A stretch of 64,000 bases of DNA from Acetohalobium arabaticum DSM 5501 (GTDB lineage: Bacteria > Bacillota > Halanaerobiia > Halobacteroidales > Acetohalobiaceae). Positions 45,502 through 55,212 of this stretch are shown here, piece by piece. The DNA lies in NCBI RefSeq assembly GCF_000144695.1, contig NC_014378.1, forward strand, positions 2,229,289-2,293,288, written 5' to 3'. The notes beneath the pieces are model-generated. The model ran no database searches, had not been told where the DNA came from, and worked only from the letters and a program-made list of their open reading frames with translations. A program made the position numbers and the translations under genes. Numbering within the stretch: the first letter of the stretch is position 1; the number at the start of each line of letters is the position of its first letter.

Positions 45502-46713
45502 TTAAATCTTTATATCTTTCTGCTCTTTAAGCAATTTAATAATCACAACTGATAAAGCAATCAAAAACCAGAGAGTCCTGCTTACCACTGATTTAGGGAA
45601 ATTAGTTTCTGTCACTCCCTGAATAATCCAGACTCCTACCACACTACTAGAAGTAGCTAGCACAAATAATCTATAATAACCCTGTTTTAAATTTAAATAA
45701 TTAATATATAAATATTTTAAGATTGAATATAACAAATAAATAAATCCTGCTAAACCTACAATTCCAGTCTCAGCTAAGAAATTTAAGAAATTATTATGGG
45801 CATGAGCCATCGAAGCAGTATTAGGCTGTTTATAATCTTTTTTGTAGACATCCGTAAAATTACCTAATCCAATTCCATTAACAGGATGATCTTCAAACAT
45901 TAAAAGTGATCCCTTCCAGAGAGCTAGTCTACCTAAGTTACTTTTGTTATCTTCTAAATCAACAATACTCTTAATTCTATTCTGGATCTGCTGAGGAGCA
46001 AAAGAAACTACTACCAGAATTATTACTAAGAATATAGGAATCCACTTCTTACTCTTAACCCAGAAAGTTAAAAAAGTAGCTCCTGCAAAACCTAACCAGG
46101 CACCCCGAGTCTTATTATAAATTAAAGTCAAAGCTATCAATGGTGATAATACAATATATTTAACTTTTCCTTGGAGATTAACACTACCAAAGAGAAGATA
46201 ACTGACAACAAATAACAAATAAATCAATAACAAAGCACCAAAATCAAGCGCCATAAAATCAGCATTTACCCGTCTAACTCCTAAGTAATAATGCTGCCAG
46301 AAAAGTCCATAGGTCGAAGAAATAGCAATTGATATTAATCCCATACCAAATAACTTCTTCACTGTTTTTAAATCTGATACATTATCTATAACCATATAAT
46401 AGAGTATAAAAACTAATAAAAAATCTTCTAACCCATCTAAACTTTCTGCCAAATCATAACTACCAATAAAAGAAATTAACATTGCTAACAGAAAGATACC
46501 TATCGGCTTATTTAACGGATTACCGCTAAAATCAATCTCCCGGGTAATAATTAGTTTAATTATCCAGCCGATAAAAGCAAGTCCTAATCCAATACTGGAA
46601 CCAGCAATCGAAATTGCTGAACTAAACATCATTAGCATTAGACTACCGATAATAAATTTATCCAAATAATTAACCACTACAGCTTTGTCCACTCTAGTCC
46701 CTCCAAAATTCAT
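45502..46713 (-). CDS. O-antigen ligase (WaaL-like)
   Basis: 403 residues from ATG 46713 (GGAG 8 nt upstream), beginning just after the upstream stop. About ten or more hydrophobic helices, KTRGAWLGFAGATFL, NLGRLALWKGSLLMFEDHPVNGIGLGNF and MAHAHNNFLNFLAETGIVGLAGFIYLL (with the periplasmic-loop histidines) are characteristic of the Wzy_C/WaaL family. Placed among core genes and next to WaaP-like kinases, it is the best candidate for joining a polymer to the lipid A-core outside the inner membrane. Confidence 0.88.
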   Translation of the reverse strand: MNFGGTRVDKAVVVNYLDKFIIGSLMLMMFSSAISIAGSSIGLGLAFIGWIIKLIITREIDFSGNPLNKPIGIFLLAMLISFIGSYDLAESLDGLEDFLLVFILYYMVIDNVSDLKTVKKLFGMGLISIAISSTYGLFWQHYYLGVRRVNADFMALDFGALLLIYLLFVVSYLLFGSVNLQGKVKYIVLSPLIALTLIYNKTRGAWLGFAGATFLTFWVKSKKWIPIFLVIILVVVSFAPQQIQNRIKSIVDLEDNKSNLGRLALWKGSLLMFEDHPVNGIGLGNFTDVYKKDYKQPNTASMAHAHNNFLNFLAETGIVGLAGFIYLLYSILKYLYINYLNLKQGYYRLFVLATSSSVVGVWIIQGVTETNFPKSVVSRTLWFLIALSVVIIKLLKEQKDIKI

Positions 46714-46714
46714 A

Positions 46715-47527
46715 TTATCGTACTCCAAGTAAACTTCTTACCTTCTTTTTAAATTGACGCAATCTCTGTCTTCTTTCCCGCTGTTTAATCATCAAATCCA
46801 ATAATTCCTGATGATGCTGTGGAGCATAATACTCCATAAATATCTCTTTCTCTTCACTTGTCAACTTAAACCGTGCCAGATCCTTAACCCGCTGCTTCTG
46901 ACTTAAATTACTCTTAATCCGCCCCCGGTTCAGATCTATATAATAAAATTCCGGTTTCTCCTCTGTAAGCTTGACCAAAATATTACCCGCATGGAGATCA
47001 TTATGCACAACTCCCGCCTGATGCATTCTCTTTACATCTCGGGCAATCTGCGGCAGCCAGTCTTTTAACTTATTCCGCAGAGAATGATCATAATCCTTGG
47101 CTATATCCAACAAATTATAATCATAATCAACATACTCAGTAATAAAGTAACTATAGAGCAGCTTATTAAACTTACCCCTCTTCTCCACCACCGCTACCGG
47201 GCTAGGAGTCTTAACTCCAATCTCCTCTAAAGCCAGAGCAATCTTCAGTGAACGAACAGCTTTAGAATCAAGAAAACAGAACCGCAGCTTGTCATAAGTC
47301 CGCGTTAACTTAAACTTCTTAACTGCAATATCCTCTTTAATCCCTAACTCTTTATTAGGCTCAATTCTAGTTAACAGATTACGCTTATCATAAATAGCAT
47401 TTCCCGCCCTAAAATCCCTATCAAAGCTATCCAGATAGCTTCTAAACCTATCACCATCCCATCCTTCAGCTATCCAGATTAACCTAGTCCCTAAATCATC
47501 CTTTTCCTTAATATAATCCAACTCCAT
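46715..47527 (-). CDS. Lipopolysaccharide core kinase (WaaP/RfaP/InaA family)
   Basis: 270 residues. VVHNDLHAGNILVKL is the catalytic loop (HNDLxxxNI) and FYYIDLNRGRI the metal-binding aspartate of the Kdo/WaaP kinase family; IAVKKFKL supplies the likely ATP-binding lysine. It would phosphorylate a Kdo or heptose residue of the inner core, in keeping with the upstream waaA and two heptosyltransferase genes. Its stop is separated from the next start by a single base. Confidence 0.85.
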   Translation of the reverse strand: MELDYIKEKDDLGTRLIWIAEGWDGDRFRSYLDSFDRDFRAGNAIYDKRNLLTRIEPNKELGIKEDIAVKKFKLTRTYDKLRFCFLDSKAVRSLKIALALEEIGVKTPSPVAVVEKRGKFNKLLYSYFITEYVDYDYNLLDIAKDYDHSLRNKLKDWLPQIARDVKRMHQAGVVHNDLHAGNILVKLTEEKPEFYYIDLNRGRIKSNLSQKQRVKDLARFKLTSEEKEIFMEYYAPQHHQELLDLMIKQRERRQRLRQFKKKVRSLLGVR

Positions 47528-47601
47528 ACTCTCACCCTTTAATAGATCTAGATTAGCAAAATAACTATTACTATCGTTACTTAAAACACTCCATTACAGA
47601 T

Positions 47602-47725
47602 GGTCAATATGCCTCTGGCGCGACTCTTAAAACTGGTCCGGAACCATGGATGGTGGAGGACCAGTTTTTGAGAACGAATGAGGCAGGACGCCGAATGAGT
47701 GGCAAGTAGAAGAGGCATATTGACC
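47602..47725. repeat. Nested-hairpin repeat, copy 2
   Basis: A perfect 15-bp outer stem, GGTCAATATGCCTCT (47602-47616) with AGAGGCATATTGACC (47711-47725), and a perfect 11-bp inner stem, AAAACTGGTCC (47629-47639) with GGACCAGTTTT (47658-47668). The loop is GGAACCATGGATGGTGGA-like. A partial second closing half (GAACGAATGGCAAGCG... TTGACTAT) follows at 47742-47776. It fills the gap between a WaaP-like gene and a GT4 gene in an otherwise tight operon. Confidence 0.88.
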
Positions 47726-47772
47726 TTCTCTGCAACATCTTGAACGAATGGCAAGCGTAAGAGATTTGTTGA

Positions 47773-48867
47773 CTATAGATATAACTCTTCAATTTGATCT
47801 ATCATACGCGTAAACGTAAATCTATCTTCTATTATATTTTTACCTATCCTACCCATTTTTTCCTTCTTAGTAGTATTAATCATTTTAATTGTCTTTTCAG
47901 CTATATCAGCCGGATTCTTACTTTCAGCCAGATAGCCTGTCTGACCGTCAACCATAATCTCAGAGATATTGCTTACATCAGTGCTGACTACCGGCTTACC
48001 TACTGCCATCGCCTCAGCAATTACAAAGCCGAAACCTTCCCAGAGTGCAGTATGTAATAAGAAATCAATCTGCTCCATGATATTATAAACATCACTTCTA
48101 AAGCCGGTAAATATAATATACTCCTCCACACCTAAAGACTTAACCTGCTTCTTGATCTTATTCTCTAGCTTTCCTTTTCCCACAACTAAAACTTTAAAGT
48201 TATTAATCTCTTCACTGAGTAACTTAACCGCCTCTACTAAGTATTTATGACCCTTCTGTCTACTTAACCGGCCTACATTACCAATTAGGACTTCATCCTC
48301 ATCAATTCCAAACTCTGCTCTAATATCAGAGCCTTCCTTCTGACTTTTTATTTCATCTACTTTAATACCGTTATAAATAATCTCAATCTTATCTTCACTC
48401 AGCCACTGGACAGTATTCTCCAGAATAGTCTCTTTGGTAGACTTAGAATTAGCAATAATATCAGTTACGCAGTCCTCAAGCAGAAACTTCGTATAGAATC
48501 GATCCTTGATCGGAATTGCACTGCCGCGGCGGTAGATAATCTGGTCCACGCCGGCTAATCTGCCGCCGATTCCGCCGAATTTCAGGTCCTGGGATAAGTT
48601 TAGAAAGATGGTATCAATCTCTTCCTGTTTGAGATACTTCACAAAAGAAAAGAGCTTAACCGGATTAAGCGCCGATAAATTTCCCTTAACCGGAACTACT
48701 TTGGTTCTTAAGCCGGCCCGTTGGGCTTTCTGATATAATTCACTTTTGGCGACACTGCCGACAATCACTTCATACCCGCGGCTATCTAACTCCTCAGCCG
48801 CCTCAAAAGTCCACTTTTCACCGCCGCCCCATTCGACACAGCTGTTAAGAAATAGTATCTTCTTCAT
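47773..48867 (-). CDS. GT4 family glycosyltransferase
   Basis: 364 residues from ATG 48867 (MKKILFLNSCVEWGGGEKW), with GGGGAG 8 nt upstream; longer versions start inside the neighbouring GT2 gene. It overlaps that gene by 23 bp. EVLIGNVGRLSRQKGHKYLVEAV, YIIFTGFRSDVYNIM and WEGFGFVIAEAMAVGKPVVSTD give the donor-binding domain with the E-x7-E site. The 3' end abuts the repeat at 47602-47776; the last codons lie within repeat-derived sequence, so its C-terminus may have been altered by insertion. Confidence 0.9.
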   Translation of the reverse strand: MKKILFLNSCVEWGGGEKWTFEAAEELDSRGYEVIVGSVAKSELYQKAQRAGLRTKVVPVKGNLSALNPVKLFSFVKYLKQEEIDTIFLNLSQDLKFGGIGGRLAGVDQIIYRRGSAIPIKDRFYTKFLLEDCVTDIIANSKSTKETILENTVQWLSEDKIEIIYNGIKVDEIKSQKEGSDIRAEFGIDEDEVLIGNVGRLSRQKGHKYLVEAVKLLSEEINNFKVLVVGKGKLENKIKKQVKSLGVEEYIIFTGFRSDVYNIMEQIDFLLHTALWEGFGFVIAEAMAVGKPVVSTDVSNISEIMVDGQTGYLAESKNPADIAEKTIKMINTTKKEKMGRIGKNIIEDRFTFTRMIDQIEELYL

Positions 48868-49624
48868 TACTATCGCTCCCCGGCTCGACTTCATACTTCT
48901 CCCAGAGCTTAACATACTTCTGGAACTGATAATAAAAAGAAAAGATTGAAAGGATTAGACCCTGCCGGCCCAACAGAAATCCCTTCTTTAAGAAGAACTT
49001 CTTGATAAACTCTAAAACAGGCCTCAGCAGCATATAGGCTAAACTCTTTTTGACCCCGGCCTGATACTTCTTTTCCGCATCTAAGGTTGTATAGTGGTTC
49101 ATCTTATCCAGATAATGATCGAGATTACGGTAGGTGTAGTGAATTAAGTCATTCTCCAGCTCAACTACTTTGCCGTCCAGCTCGATTCCTTCATGGACCA
49201 GGCCGCTGTAGCTATTCTCAGCAGTCTTAAAGAGCCGCAGTGTATAATCAGGATACCAGCCGCAGTGTTTAATCCATTTACCTAAGAAGTAATTCCTCCG
49301 CGGTACCCGATAGCCCTCTACCTGCGGATTAGATAGCTTATCAAGAACCTCTTCTTTTAACTCCTCTGTTACCCGCTCATCAGCATCAACTACTAAAACC
49401 CACTCCGATTCCAGCTTCTCCAGACCGAAGTTGCGCTGAGAAGCAAAGTCATCAAACTCCCGCTGGTAAACCTTTGATGTATACTGCTGGGCCAGTTCAA
49501 CAGTATCATCCTCACTGTAGGAATCAACAACAACTATCTCCTCAACCCAGTCAATACTGTCCAGACAATCAGTAATATTCTCCTCTTCATTATAAGTTAA
49601 GACTAAAGCACCGAGTGAAGCCAC
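48845..49624 (-). CDS. Family 2 glycosyltransferase (WaaE/KdtX-like)
   Basis: 259 residues from GTG 49624 (GAGGGG upstream), whose first base overlaps the stop of the heptosyltransferase gene (TAGTG). LGALVLTYNEEENITDCLDSIDWVEEIVVVDSYSEDDTVELA and VLVVDADERVTEEL (DAD metal site) followed by RRNYFLGKWIKHCGWYPDYTLRLFK are typical of the beta-1,4-glucosyltransferases that add glucose to inner-core heptose (WaaE/LgtF). Position right after two heptosyltransferases supports this. Confidence 0.9.
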   Translation of the reverse strand: MASLGALVLTYNEEENITDCLDSIDWVEEIVVVDSYSEDDTVELAQQYTSKVYQREFDDFASQRNFGLEKLESEWVLVVDADERVTEELKEEVLDKLSNPQVEGYRVPRRNYFLGKWIKHCGWYPDYTLRLFKTAENSYSGLVHEGIELDGKVVELENDLIHYTYRNLDHYLDKMNHYTTLDAEKKYQAGVKKSLAYMLLRPVLEFIKKFFLKKGFLLGRQGLILSIFSFYYQFQKYVKLWEKYEVEPGSDSNEEDTIS

Positions 49625-50643
49625 TACATCCCCTCCTCTACTATCTCTAGAATATCCTCCACAGTAATATCGGCCATACAGTTATGATGCTCTTCAGGAC
49701 AGTGATGCTCACCGCAGGGCCGACAGTTTAGTTCAGTCTTGACCACCTGATGCTGATCGCCGTAGGGCTGGTACTTGGTCTCATCCGACGGCCCAAAGAT
49801 AGCAATCGTCGGGGTACCGACAGCTGCTGCCACATGAACCGGCCCGGTATCACCGCTGATGAAGAGATCACAGAAACTGGCTAAGGCTGCCAGCTCCTTT
49901 AGGCCTGTCTTACCGGCAGCGATAACTGGTTCCGTCTCCATCTGAGCAGCTATCTCTTCTACCCGTTCGACATCACCGGGGCCGCCGAAGAAGATTACTC
50001 TGCTGTCGTAATCCCATCGGAGCCTATCAGCCAGCTGAGCAAAGCCTTCCTGCATCCACTGTTTTGTCGGCCAGCTGCCGCCGGTATTTAAACCGACCAA
50101 CCGCTCAGCTTCTGTTATGCCCTGTGAAGCTAAGAACTCCTCCATAGACTCCTCAGCCTGCGGATCAATCTCCAGCTCCAGTCCTTTATCATCCAGTCCG
50201 CTAAAGCCTAGCTCCCGCAGAAAGTCGAGATAGACCTCCACCATATGCTTATTCTCACTGGAAACTAGGGACCGATCGAGCCAGATTCCTCTTCCTTTAG
50301 TACCGTAGCCTACATTATAATCAGGATTGATTATTCTAAGCAGAATCGCCGTCCGCCAGTTGCCGTGGATATTCAAACCTAAGTCATAATCATTTGAGCG
50401 CAGCTGCCGAGCAAACTGAATACTTTTGGTGATACTCCAGTCTTTGTCATAGGCGTAGACTTCATCGAAGTGGGGATTATCTTCAATAATATCATAAAAG
50501 TTAGCATTAACTATCAGATCTATCTTAGCTTCCGGATACTTCTGTCTTAAGTTTCTAAAGAAAGGAGTCGCAAATAATAAGTCTCCCATATAGAGCAGAT
50601 CAATCACTACAATCCTTTCTGGTTCTCTAACTTCAGCTTCCAT
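49624..50643 (-). CDS. GT9 family heptosyltransferase (RfaF/WaaF-like)
   Basis: 339 residues from ATG 50643 (AGGGAG 8 nt upstream). RIVVIDLLYMGDLLFATPFFRNLRQKYPEAKIDLIV is the GT9 start, ISGDTGPVHVAAAVGTPTIAIFGPSDETKYQPYG the ADP-heptose-binding region, and NCRPCGEHHCPEEHHNCM the cysteine-rich C-terminal segment common in this family. It overlaps its neighbours on both sides. It probably adds the second heptose of the inner core. Confidence 0.92.
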   Translation of the reverse strand: MEAEVREPERIVVIDLLYMGDLLFATPFFRNLRQKYPEAKIDLIVNANFYDIIEDNPHFDEVYAYDKDWSITKSIQFARQLRSNDYDLGLNIHGNWRTAILLRIINPDYNVGYGTKGRGIWLDRSLVSSENKHMVEVYLDFLRELGFSGLDDKGLELEIDPQAEESMEEFLASQGITEAERLVGLNTGGSWPTKQWMQEGFAQLADRLRWDYDSRVIFFGGPGDVERVEEIAAQMETEPVIAAGKTGLKELAALASFCDLFISGDTGPVHVAAAVGTPTIAIFGPSDETKYQPYGDQHQVVKTELNCRPCGEHHCPEEHHNCMADITVEDILEIVEEGM

Positions 50644-51709
50644 TTCTGTCACTCCCTAATGCTTCCCTGACTGCGTTAAATACTTCTTCCCCACTTATCT
50701 CCTTCATACATTCATTATTCCTTTCACAGACTCTATCCCAGCATTCAATACAGTCCAGCTCCGGCTGAATCACTATATGTTGACCGCCGTAAGGCCCATG
50801 GGTAGCAGCCGTTGTCGGCCCCATCAGGGCTATCACCCTCGTATCCATGGCTACAGCCAGATGCATTGGGCCGGTATCGCCGCCGATAAAGAGATCAGTT
50901 CGGTTATATACTTCGGCCAGCTCCTTTAGATTAGTTTTTCCGGCTAAATTATAGGCCGGCTGAGCCATCAGCTCCATAATCTCAGCGACACCCTCTCTAT
51001 CGCCCGGTCCGCCGGTAAAGACTACTTCACAGCCTAGCTTACTAATCAGCCGGTCAGCTAAGAGAGCATATCTATCCGGCAGCCAGTCCTTAGACGACCA
51101 GCTGGTAAAGGGATTGATGGCTACCAGGGGCTGTTCTTTATTTACTTCTAGATCAGTAAGGAGTTCCTCAACCCGCTCTCTTTCTTCCTCCGTAACTGCT
51201 ATATCGAAAGAAACTTCTTCACTTTCAGCGCCGATAGCTTCAGCCACAGTCAAGTTTCTGTCTATCTGATGTATCCTGTCTGGTAATTCAACCTGTTGAT
51301 CATAAAATAGCCAGCTTCCTTCTCTACAGTCACCGGGGCCGATTATCCTATCTGCTCCGCTTAAGTAGGCCGTTAAACCGCTTTTGAAGAGGCCGTGGAC
51401 ATCCAGAGCTAGATCAAAGTCATACTTCCTTGTTAACTCATCAAAAAATCCTTTAGCCCGCTTTAATGTTGCCCACTTAGCTTCCTTAAACTCAGCCTTC
51501 CATTCTTCCTTAGGCAGTAAAATCACATTATCCAAGTTAGGATTATCCACTACTAGATCCTGGGCCTTACTTTCCACAATCCAGCTAATCTCCGCCTCGG
51601 GATAGCTCTCCCGCACAGCTTTGGCTACCGGCAGAGCATGGATCACATCCCCGATAGCACTTAATCTAATAATTAAGATCCTTTCTATTTGGTCCAGCTT
51701 CTTATTCAT
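50633..51709 (-). CDS. GT9 family heptosyltransferase (RfaC/WaaC-like)
   Basis: 358 residues. ERILIIRLSAIGDVIHALPVAKAVRESYPEAEISWIVE closely matches heptosyltransferase I, and FIGGDTGPMHLAVAMDTRVIALMGPTTAATHGPYG is the donor site, followed by a CIECWDRVCERNNECM cysteine segment. It starts 8 bp inside the end of waaA, the expected order since heptose I is added to Kdo. Paralogous to the downstream GT9 gene. Confidence 0.92.
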   Translation of the reverse strand: MNKKLDQIERILIIRLSAIGDVIHALPVAKAVRESYPEAEISWIVESKAQDLVVDNPNLDNVILLPKEEWKAEFKEAKWATLKRAKGFFDELTRKYDFDLALDVHGLFKSGLTAYLSGADRIIGPGDCREGSWLFYDQQVELPDRIHQIDRNLTVAEAIGAESEEVSFDIAVTEEERERVEELLTDLEVNKEQPLVAINPFTSWSSKDWLPDRYALLADRLISKLGCEVVFTGGPGDREGVAEIMELMAQPAYNLAGKTNLKELAEVYNRTDLFIGGDTGPMHLAVAMDTRVIALMGPTTAATHGPYGGQHIVIQPELDCIECWDRVCERNNECMKEISGEEVFNAVREALGSDRNGS

Positions 51710-53000
51710 AGCTCTTAACTCCTATCAATTCAGCAGCTAATTGGGCATTCCGCTCCGCTGCCCCTTGATTGGCTTCTATCATCTGACGGGCCTGCCGGCC
51801 CTTAGCTTCTAATTCTTCCTGATTCTCAAGGTAATAAAGCATCTTCTCAGCCAGTTCATCAGAATCTCCAACCTGAATCCCTACGCCGTGTTCTAGGACC
51901 ATTCTAGTATTATCCTTAAAGTTAAACATATGCGGCCCAAAGAAGACCAGCTTACCTTGGGCCGCCGGCTCTAAAATATTATGTCCGCCGCGTTTGATCA
52001 GACTACCGCCGATAAAGACTAGATCAGCTATGCTGTAGACCTGGGCTAACTCACCTATAGTATCCAACAGGATTACCGGTTCGTCGGTCCGCTGTTCTAT
52101 CTCCGTCCGGCAGACCAGATCTATTCCTGCCTGACTGTAAAGCTCAGTTATCTCCTCTTTCCGCTCAATATAGCGGGGCGCCAGAATCATCACTAACTCA
52201 GGAAAATTATCCTTTAGGCGCTGATAGACCGGAAGGAGCTGCTCTTCTTCATCATCATGGGTACTACCCATCACTATAACCGGCTGGTCATCACTTAGCT
52301 GGAATCTATCATACAGCTCACTCTCCAACTCAGCACCGGACTCACCGTACTCCTGATCAAACTTGATATTACCGTTGTTCCAGACCCGCTCTTTAACAGC
52401 CCCTAACTCCAGAATTCGGTCTGCATCCTGCTCAGACTGCATACTTAAGATATCTATGTTAGCCAAAACCTTTTTAAGCAACGGTTTAAAGTACTTATAA
52501 CTCTTTAGACTACCGTCACTGATTCGTCCGCTGGCCACCATCGTCTTACAGTCAAACTTTTCGGCTGCTTTAAGAAAGTTAGGCCACAGCTCCGTCTCAA
52601 TCATAATCACTAACTCCGGTTTAATCCGGCCTAACACCTTATTTACAATCCAGGGAAAATCCAATGGAAAGTAGATAACCCCATCAGCCTCATCAATACT
52701 CTTATGGGCCATATTCCGGCCGGTATCCGTCATCGTCGAAAATAGAATCTTATGATCCGGACACCGCTCCTTAAGCTCAGTAACCAGCGAAGCAGCAGCC
52801 GCCGTTTCACCAACCGAAGCAGCATGAATCCAGATCACATCCTCCGTCCGCCATTGACTAACCTCAGCCGGCAGAAATCCCAGCCGCTCCTTGAACCCTT
52901 CCCGATACTGCCCCTTAATCAACATCTTATAAAGCAGAACCGGCGCAAACAAGAGTAGGAGCAAGGTTAATAACAGATTATATAGTAAATACCAGATCAT
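51702..53000 (-). CDS. waaA: 3-deoxy-D-manno-octulosonic acid transferase
   Basis: 432 residues. An N-terminal hydrophobic anchor (MIWYLLYNLLLTLLLLLFAPVLLY) precedes KERLGFLP, IWIHAASVGETAAAASLV, VIMIETELWPNFL and VFIGGSLIKRGGHNILEPAAQGK: the full set of GT30 motifs, including the catalytic glutamate of the ASVGE segment. It moves Kdo from CMP-Kdo to lipid A precursor at the inner face of the cytoplasmic membrane. It heads the core operon just after lptD, firm evidence that this Firmicute makes Kdo-containing lipooligosaccharide. Confidence 0.96.
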   Translation of the reverse strand: MIWYLLYNLLLTLLLLLFAPVLLYKMLIKGQYREGFKERLGFLPAEVSQWRTEDVIWIHAASVGETAAAASLVTELKERCPDHKILFSTMTDTGRNMAHKSIDEADGVIYFPLDFPWIVNKVLGRIKPELVIMIETELWPNFLKAAEKFDCKTMVASGRISDGSLKSYKYFKPLLKKVLANIDILSMQSEQDADRILELGAVKERVWNNGNIKFDQEYGESGAELESELYDRFQLSDDQPVIVMGSTHDDEEEQLLPVYQRLKDNFPELVMILAPRYIERKEEITELYSQAGIDLVCRTEIEQRTDEPVILLDTIGELAQVYSIADLVFIGGSLIKRGGHNILEPAAQGKLVFFGPHMFNFKDNTRMVLEHGVGIQVGDSDELAEKMLYYLENQEELEAKGRQARQMIEANQGAAERNAQLAAELIGVKSYE

Positions 53001-53073
53001 TAATTATCCCTCATCTTTTCAAAGTAATTACATAGCTTTTCTCTATCAATTTTAAATGGAATCCCGAGCAGAA

Positions 53074-55161
53074 TCAATATTTGATCTCATATTTAAGCTC
53101 AACAACTCTTTCCAACGGTTCCTCCGGCTCATCCTCATCTTCTATCCAGTCAAAAGTTAAGCTTAAATCCATACAGTCATAGACCCGCTTAATCTCCAAT
53201 GTCCGCGTTGGATAGATATTATCAATTATATCATACTTTAACTTACCATCTACACTCCAGTAAGCATGATCTTGCTTCTTACTTTCATAATTAAGATCCA
53301 GAGTAGCAGTAGTATACTCCCTACTCAAAAGATCATACTCCATAATCCCTTTAGCATGAAAGTAATTATTCTGGCGGGAATTTATCTCATAATCTAAACC
53401 GAAATTAATCTTATCCCTTAGATTAGGATTATACTCCGCCTCTGAATTATCGTAATCAGTAAACTCTTCATCATAATTACTCATCTCTTCTCGTTCGATA
53501 TCCCTATCCTTTATACTCCAGGAAGCATCTTCAGGCAGTCGGCGGTATTCATAATCAAGAATTCCCAGTAATGAATCTGTCAACGTATGGCGGTAGTTAG
53601 CCTCATAGCCGTAATAATCATAACTGTTACCTGGTTCATAGACAGCCCGGTGGACATCTGCCTCCCACTTTAGCTTCTGGTCCTCACCAAGCGTAATCCA
53701 GTGGCCGTCCAGAACAAAGTCATAATACCGCCGCCAGCCTGTCCAACCTAAGTAACTGCTTTCATCATTCAGCTCATCCTTGAAGGCCTCAAATTCTTCC
53801 GGCCTCCCGCCTAATTCATGGACATAATCGAAACCGGCTTCAATATCAGTCACCTTCTCCAAACCATGTTCAAGATAAAAACCGGTCTGATAGGAGCTGT
53901 ACTCCTGATCAGTCCCATACCAGGCCTTGCGGAGAACAGTATCAGTATCCAGAGTAGTATCCGGGCCTAATTCATAATCCTCACTCCAGACTGTCCACTT
54001 CAGATCCTGGCGCCTTATCTCACTGCTTTCATCAAGCTCATTATAAGTTTCATCATCATCATCTTCATCATCCTCATCAGTGCTAAACGGACCAGTATCA
54101 TACCGATCATCAAAATAAACATCACCGATTCGATACTTAAGATTACTGATTAACCCGAACTTACCTACCGCAGAATCAAAACTTCCTAAGGTTAGCTGCG
54201 GAGAATAATTCCATTCCTTATGATAATCCCGTTCTAACTGCCAGTAAAGACCACCTTGCTGCTGGCGCAGCTTAATATCTCCAATTATCTCTCCTCTATC
54301 AACCTCTTTAGGCCTGTCATACTTGGCATCAAAGTCCAGATTAAAGCCGTAATCAAAATCGCCGTCAAAGATAAACCTGCTGTACCAGCCTTCCTCTTCC
54401 TGGTAATCAAAGATAGGATTCAATTCTATATCATTAGTTACATCATAATCATAATCAAACCGCAGTTCATTTGCATCTCTAGAGGTCCATCTTGTATGAA
54501 TATCCCCCTGCAGATCACGGCTGATAAAGTGTTCATAATCCAGTTCCATATAATAACCACTGTTACTAGTATAACCAATAATCGGTACCGGTGTCAACTC
54601 CACATTATGCTTTAATGAATATTTATAAACAGGGTAGCTAAAGACATGTCTGCCAAAGAGCCAGACCTCTACATCTTCAGCTATCAAGATATCATCAGGA
54701 TGGATATTAACCTTCTCAGCCGTAAACTTATAATGTGCATCAGAACTTTCACAGGTAGTCAGATCAGCATTATCAATCTTAAAATCGCCCTTTATCATCT
54801 TAATTTCATCACCGCTAATCTTATTACCCTCTATCTCACCATCAGCATCAATAAACTTTCCCTGCTTAGTCCCATAATTATAAAGCAGCTTCGGACCGGT
54901 TAATTCCCTATTCGGTTCACGATAGACCACATTGCCCTCCGCCAGCAGATCCTTAGTATCCAGATCAATATTCACACTCTCCGCCAGCAGAACCTTTCGA
55001 CCGAAATCAACCTCAACCTCACCCCGAGCCTTCACAAACCCCGCCGTCCGATCTATAGTCAGATTATCAGCCTCTATACTAAAAGGAGCCTCCCGAGCCG
55101 AAACAGGTATCGTAAATATTATCATCATTATTGCTATCCAGATTACAGCCTTCTTAGCCAC
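53074..55161 (-). CDS. lptD: LPS-assembly protein LptD (OstA-like N-terminus plus outer membrane barrel)
   Basis: 695 residues from GTG 55161, with AGAGGTG about 6 nt upstream (another GTG lies 3 codons before). A signal peptide (VIWIAIMMIIFTIPVSA) is followed by an OstA/LptA-like beta-jellyroll (FSIEADNLTIDRTAGFVKARGEVEV, and ISGDEIKMIKG) and then a long beta-barrel with many aromatic strands, ending VELKYEIKY. It would insert lipooligosaccharide into the outer leaflet with the Lpt proteins encoded at 60-64 kb. It is acidic, as expected for a halophile. Only one cysteine-bearing segment (TTCESSDAHY) and a late DCMD are seen, unlike the four-cysteine E. coli protein. Confidence 0.92.
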   Translation of the reverse strand: MAKKAVIWIAIMMIIFTIPVSAREAPFSIEADNLTIDRTAGFVKARGEVEVDFGRKVLLAESVNIDLDTKDLLAEGNVVYREPNRELTGPKLLYNYGTKQGKFIDADGEIEGNKISGDEIKMIKGDFKIDNADLTTCESSDAHYKFTAEKVNIHPDDILIAEDVEVWLFGRHVFSYPVYKYSLKHNVELTPVPIIGYTSNSGYYMELDYEHFISRDLQGDIHTRWTSRDANELRFDYDYDVTNDIELNPIFDYQEEEGWYSRFIFDGDFDYGFNLDFDAKYDRPKEVDRGEIIGDIKLRQQQGGLYWQLERDYHKEWNYSPQLTLGSFDSAVGKFGLISNLKYRIGDVYFDDRYDTGPFSTDEDDEDDDDETYNELDESSEIRRQDLKWTVWSEDYELGPDTTLDTDTVLRKAWYGTDQEYSSYQTGFYLEHGLEKVTDIEAGFDYVHELGGRPEEFEAFKDELNDESSYLGWTGWRRYYDFVLDGHWITLGEDQKLKWEADVHRAVYEPGNSYDYYGYEANYRHTLTDSLLGILDYEYRRLPEDASWSIKDRDIEREEMSNYDEEFTDYDNSEAEYNPNLRDKINFGLDYEINSRQNNYFHAKGIMEYDLLSREYTTATLDLNYESKKQDHAYWSVDGKLKYDIIDNIYPTRTLEIKRVYDCMDLSLTFDWIEDEDEPEEPLERVVELKYEIKY

Positions 55162-55212
55162 TAAATACACCTCTTTTGGTGATATTATTATTAGTCAAGA
55201 TTCTTTCGCATT

